From contig JAHAWY010000039.1 in the NCBI GenBank assembly GCA_018385135.1, positions 1 through 43,609 of the forward strand: a stretch of DNA of 43,609 nt, written 5' to 3'. This document shows, one piece after another, positions 42,207 through 43,609 of this stretch (position 1 is the stretch's first letter; the number at the start of each line of letters is the position of its first letter). This stretch comes from Oscillospiraceae bacterium. Its GTDB lineage: Bacteria; Bacillota; Clostridia; Oscillospirales; Oscillospiraceae. A program made the position numbers and the translations under genes. The notes under the pieces are model-generated. The model saw nothing but the letters and a program-made list of their open reading frames with translations. It was not told the DNA's origin and did not search any database.

Positions 42207-43379
42207 ATGAGAGTACATAAGAAGCTTTCCGCCCTTGTCTGCGCAGCCGCTTTAGCTTTGGGGCTGGCATTCACGACGGCACAGGCGGTGTCGCAGGCGG
42301 AGATAGACGCGCTTGAAGCGCAGCGTGACGGCATCAGCGCTCAAAAATCCGAGCTTAAAACCAAGCTTAACGAGCTTGAACAAAATCAGGAGACTCTGCT
42401 TGAGCAAAAGCGTGCGATTGACGAGCAGATCGAGCTGCTGCGCCAGGAAATCGAGCTTATAGGCGAACAGATTGACCTTTACGCTCGGCTGATCGAGCAA
42501 AAGGAAATCGAAATTGAGGAAGCGGTTGCCGAGGAGGAGCTTCAGCAGGAGCGCCTGCGCGTGCGTGTCCGAGCGATGGAGGAAAACGGCAGCGCCAGCT
42601 ACATATCAATTATTCTCGGAGCCAGCGACTTTAAGGATCTGCTCTCAAGGCTGGACTTTGTTAAATCCGTTATGGATTACGATAAAAACCTCTATGATAC
42701 GCTGGTCGCCCAGCGCCTGAAGGTCGAACAAGTCAAGGCAGAGTATGAGGCTCTGCTTGAGGAGATGAAGCTCAAGGAAGCTGAGCTTGAGGCAAGCAAG
42801 GCGGAGCTTGACGAGCAGTCGAGACAGGCGGACGAGCTGATTGCGCAGCTCGTAGCGCAAATTGCTGAGCATCAAGAGCTGTTCGACCGCTATTCCGCCG
42901 AGCTTACGGAGCTGCAAGCGGATATTGACCGCAAGACCAAGGAACTGCAAAGCCAGGCGGCGGCAGGCACAGGCACTTACATATGGCCGCAGACAACAAG
43001 CAATCTCGTCGTCTCGCCCTATGGCTACCGCATCCATCCGATCTACGGTGACAGACGCTTTCACTACGGAATTGACATAAACGGCTACACCGGCGATGCC
43101 ATCGTAGCCGCGGACAGCGGCACTGTTGCCCTTGCCACCTATGGTTCGGGCTACGGTAACTACATAATGATAAACCACGGCAACGGCAACGCCACGCTAT
43201 ATGCTCATATGAGCAGTATGGCGGTGTCCGCGGGGCAGACCGTTACGCAGGGACAGGTCATCGGCTATGTAGGCTCGACAGGAGCTTCAACAGGACCGCA
43301 TCTTCATTACGAGATCCGCGTTAACGGCGCGACCGTAGACCCGCTCAAGTACTACACAGGCTATACAACAAGATATTAG
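42207..43379 (+). CDS. M23 family (LytM) murein peptidase with coiled coil, EnvC-like
   Basis: A signal peptide (first about 25 residues, ending TTAQA) is followed by a long coiled coil (about 28-250, rich in Glu, Gln, Leu and Lys heptads) with a short non-coil gap containing YISIILGASDFKDLLSRLDFV. The C-terminal LytM domain keeps its zinc and catalytic residues: RIHPIYGDRRFHYGIDI, LYAHMS and GPHLHYEI, so it looks active, unlike EnvC itself. It probably cleaves peptidoglycan peptide cross-links at the cell surface, in growth or division. ATG 42207 follows GGAGGT; an upstream start at 42132 would lie in the promoter. 390 residues. Confidence 0.92.
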   Translation: MRVHKKLSALVCAAALALGLAFTTAQAVSQAEIDALEAQRDGISAQKSELKTKLNELEQNQETLLEQKRAIDEQIELLRQEIELIGEQIDLYARLIEQKEIEIEEAVAEEELQQERLRVRVRAMEENGSASYISIILGASDFKDLLSRLDFVKSVMDYDKNLYDTLVAQRLKVEQVKAEYEALLEEMKLKEAELEASKAELDEQSRQADELIAQLVAQIAEHQELFDRYSAELTELQADIDRKTKELQSQAAAGTGTYIWPQTTSNLVVSPYGYRIHPIYGDRRFHYGIDINGYTGDAIVAADSGTVALATYGSGYGNYIMINHGNGNATLYAHMSSMAVSAGQTVTQGQVIGYVGSTGASTGPHLHYEIRVNGATVDPLKYYTGYTTRY

Positions 43380-43413
43380 CTTTTTGATAAACGCCCCGCG
43401 CATGACTGAACTG

Positions 43414-43460
43414 CACCCCATTTGTTAGACAGTATGATATACTATCTAACAAGTGGGGTG
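43414..43460 (+). repeat. IS tip hairpin ahead of orfA
   Basis: A 16-bp stem with one G-T pair (43414-43429 with 43445-43460) covers the GTGGGGTG just upstream of the orfA ATG. Such hairpins limit transposase translation from incoming transcripts in this group. Confidence 0.6.
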
Positions 43461-43466
43461 TTATCT

Positions 43467-43609
43467 ATGCCAAAAGGAGAGCCAAATAAACGGTACACAC
43501 CGGAATTCAAGAAAAAAGTTGTAGAAACCATGATGGAAGAAAAGCTGAGTTACCGTGAAATAACGAGACAATTTGGGATTTCAGACCACCATATTGTCCA
43601 AGCGTGGGA
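43467..43609 (+). CDS. IS3-family transposase OrfA, N-terminal part
   Basis: Forty-seven codons are visible before the window ends. MPKGEPNKRYTPEFKKKVVE and KLSYREITRQFGISDHHIVQAW are the start and helix-turn-helix of IS3/IS150 OrfA, the DNA-binding half of the transposase that is normally fused to OrfB by a -1 frameshift. ATG 43467 follows GTGGGGTG. Lower GC than the flanking host genes fits a mobile origin. Truncated only by the window edge as far as can be seen. Confidence 0.85.
   Translation, partial: MPKGEPNKRYTPEFKKKVVETMMEEKLSYREITRQFGISDHHIVQAW

Larger units (their letters stand above)
43407..43609 (+). mobile_element. Left end of an IS3-family (IS150-group) insertion sequence
   Basis: The stretch from 43407 begins TGAACTGCACCCCATTTGTT, closely like the left inverted repeat of IS150 (TGTACTGCACCCATTTTGTT, from memory), and is followed by orfA. 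The element runs off the window, so its right end and target duplication cannot be seen. It lies 27 bases after the M23 gene. Confidence 0.8.

Overview
The window looks like a chromosomal segment from an anaerobic, fairly GC-rich member of the Bacillota, class Clostridia, probably order Oscillospirales. The pointers are pyruvate:ferredoxin oxidoreductase, a ferredoxin-containing split glutamate synthase, strong AGGAGG-type ribosome binding sites, a T-box leader, MurT/GatD, a type III glutamine synthetase and an ANTAR regulator beside glnA. The taxon is inferred from gene content; no rRNA or tRNA gene was seen.

Layout. 1-1481: the 3' end of nifJ and a convergent Sfp-type phosphopantetheinyl transferase. 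1765-10973 (+): an FG-GAP lipoprotein and a two-component system, then a housekeeping run of DUF1385 protein, prmC, recA, recX, rimO and pgsA. 11147-11860 (-): an AT-richer DUF5131 gene that looks inserted. 12000-14419 (+): cysE-cysS behind a cysteine T-box. 14573-19998 (+): a MacAB-like ABC exporter and an SLH-domain surface protein. 20054-21439 (-): two uncharacterised proteins resembling DUF6179 and DUF6323.

21628-39329 is the most interesting part: two divergent nitrogen-assimilation units. The minus unit reads, in transcription order: class II amidotransferase, FMN glutamate synthase, ferredoxin, FAD oxidoreductase, GXGXG protein, glnA, ANTAR regulator, guaA, pyrG, murT, gatD. It therefore joins glutamine synthesis to four glutamine-consuming amidotransferase systems. 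The plus unit is asnA, glnN and an Amt-PII fusion. Three leaders (upstream of the glutamate synthase operon, of asnA-glnN, and of amt) each hold a short hairpin whose six-base loop reads AAWGGC, closed by a C-G pair. In each, the 3' part is also the 5' arm of a terminator-like hairpin. This matches the known ANTAR target rule (A at loop position 1, G at position 4). The regulator encoded in the cluster has Asn in place of the phospho-acceptor Asp. I infer a local antitermination regulon for nitrogen assimilation.

39549-43609: an XRE regulator fused to a desulfoferrodoxin-like domain, a CoA-transferase remnant, a LysR regulator, an M23 peptidase with a coiled coil, and the left end of an IS150-type insertion sequence cut by the window edge.
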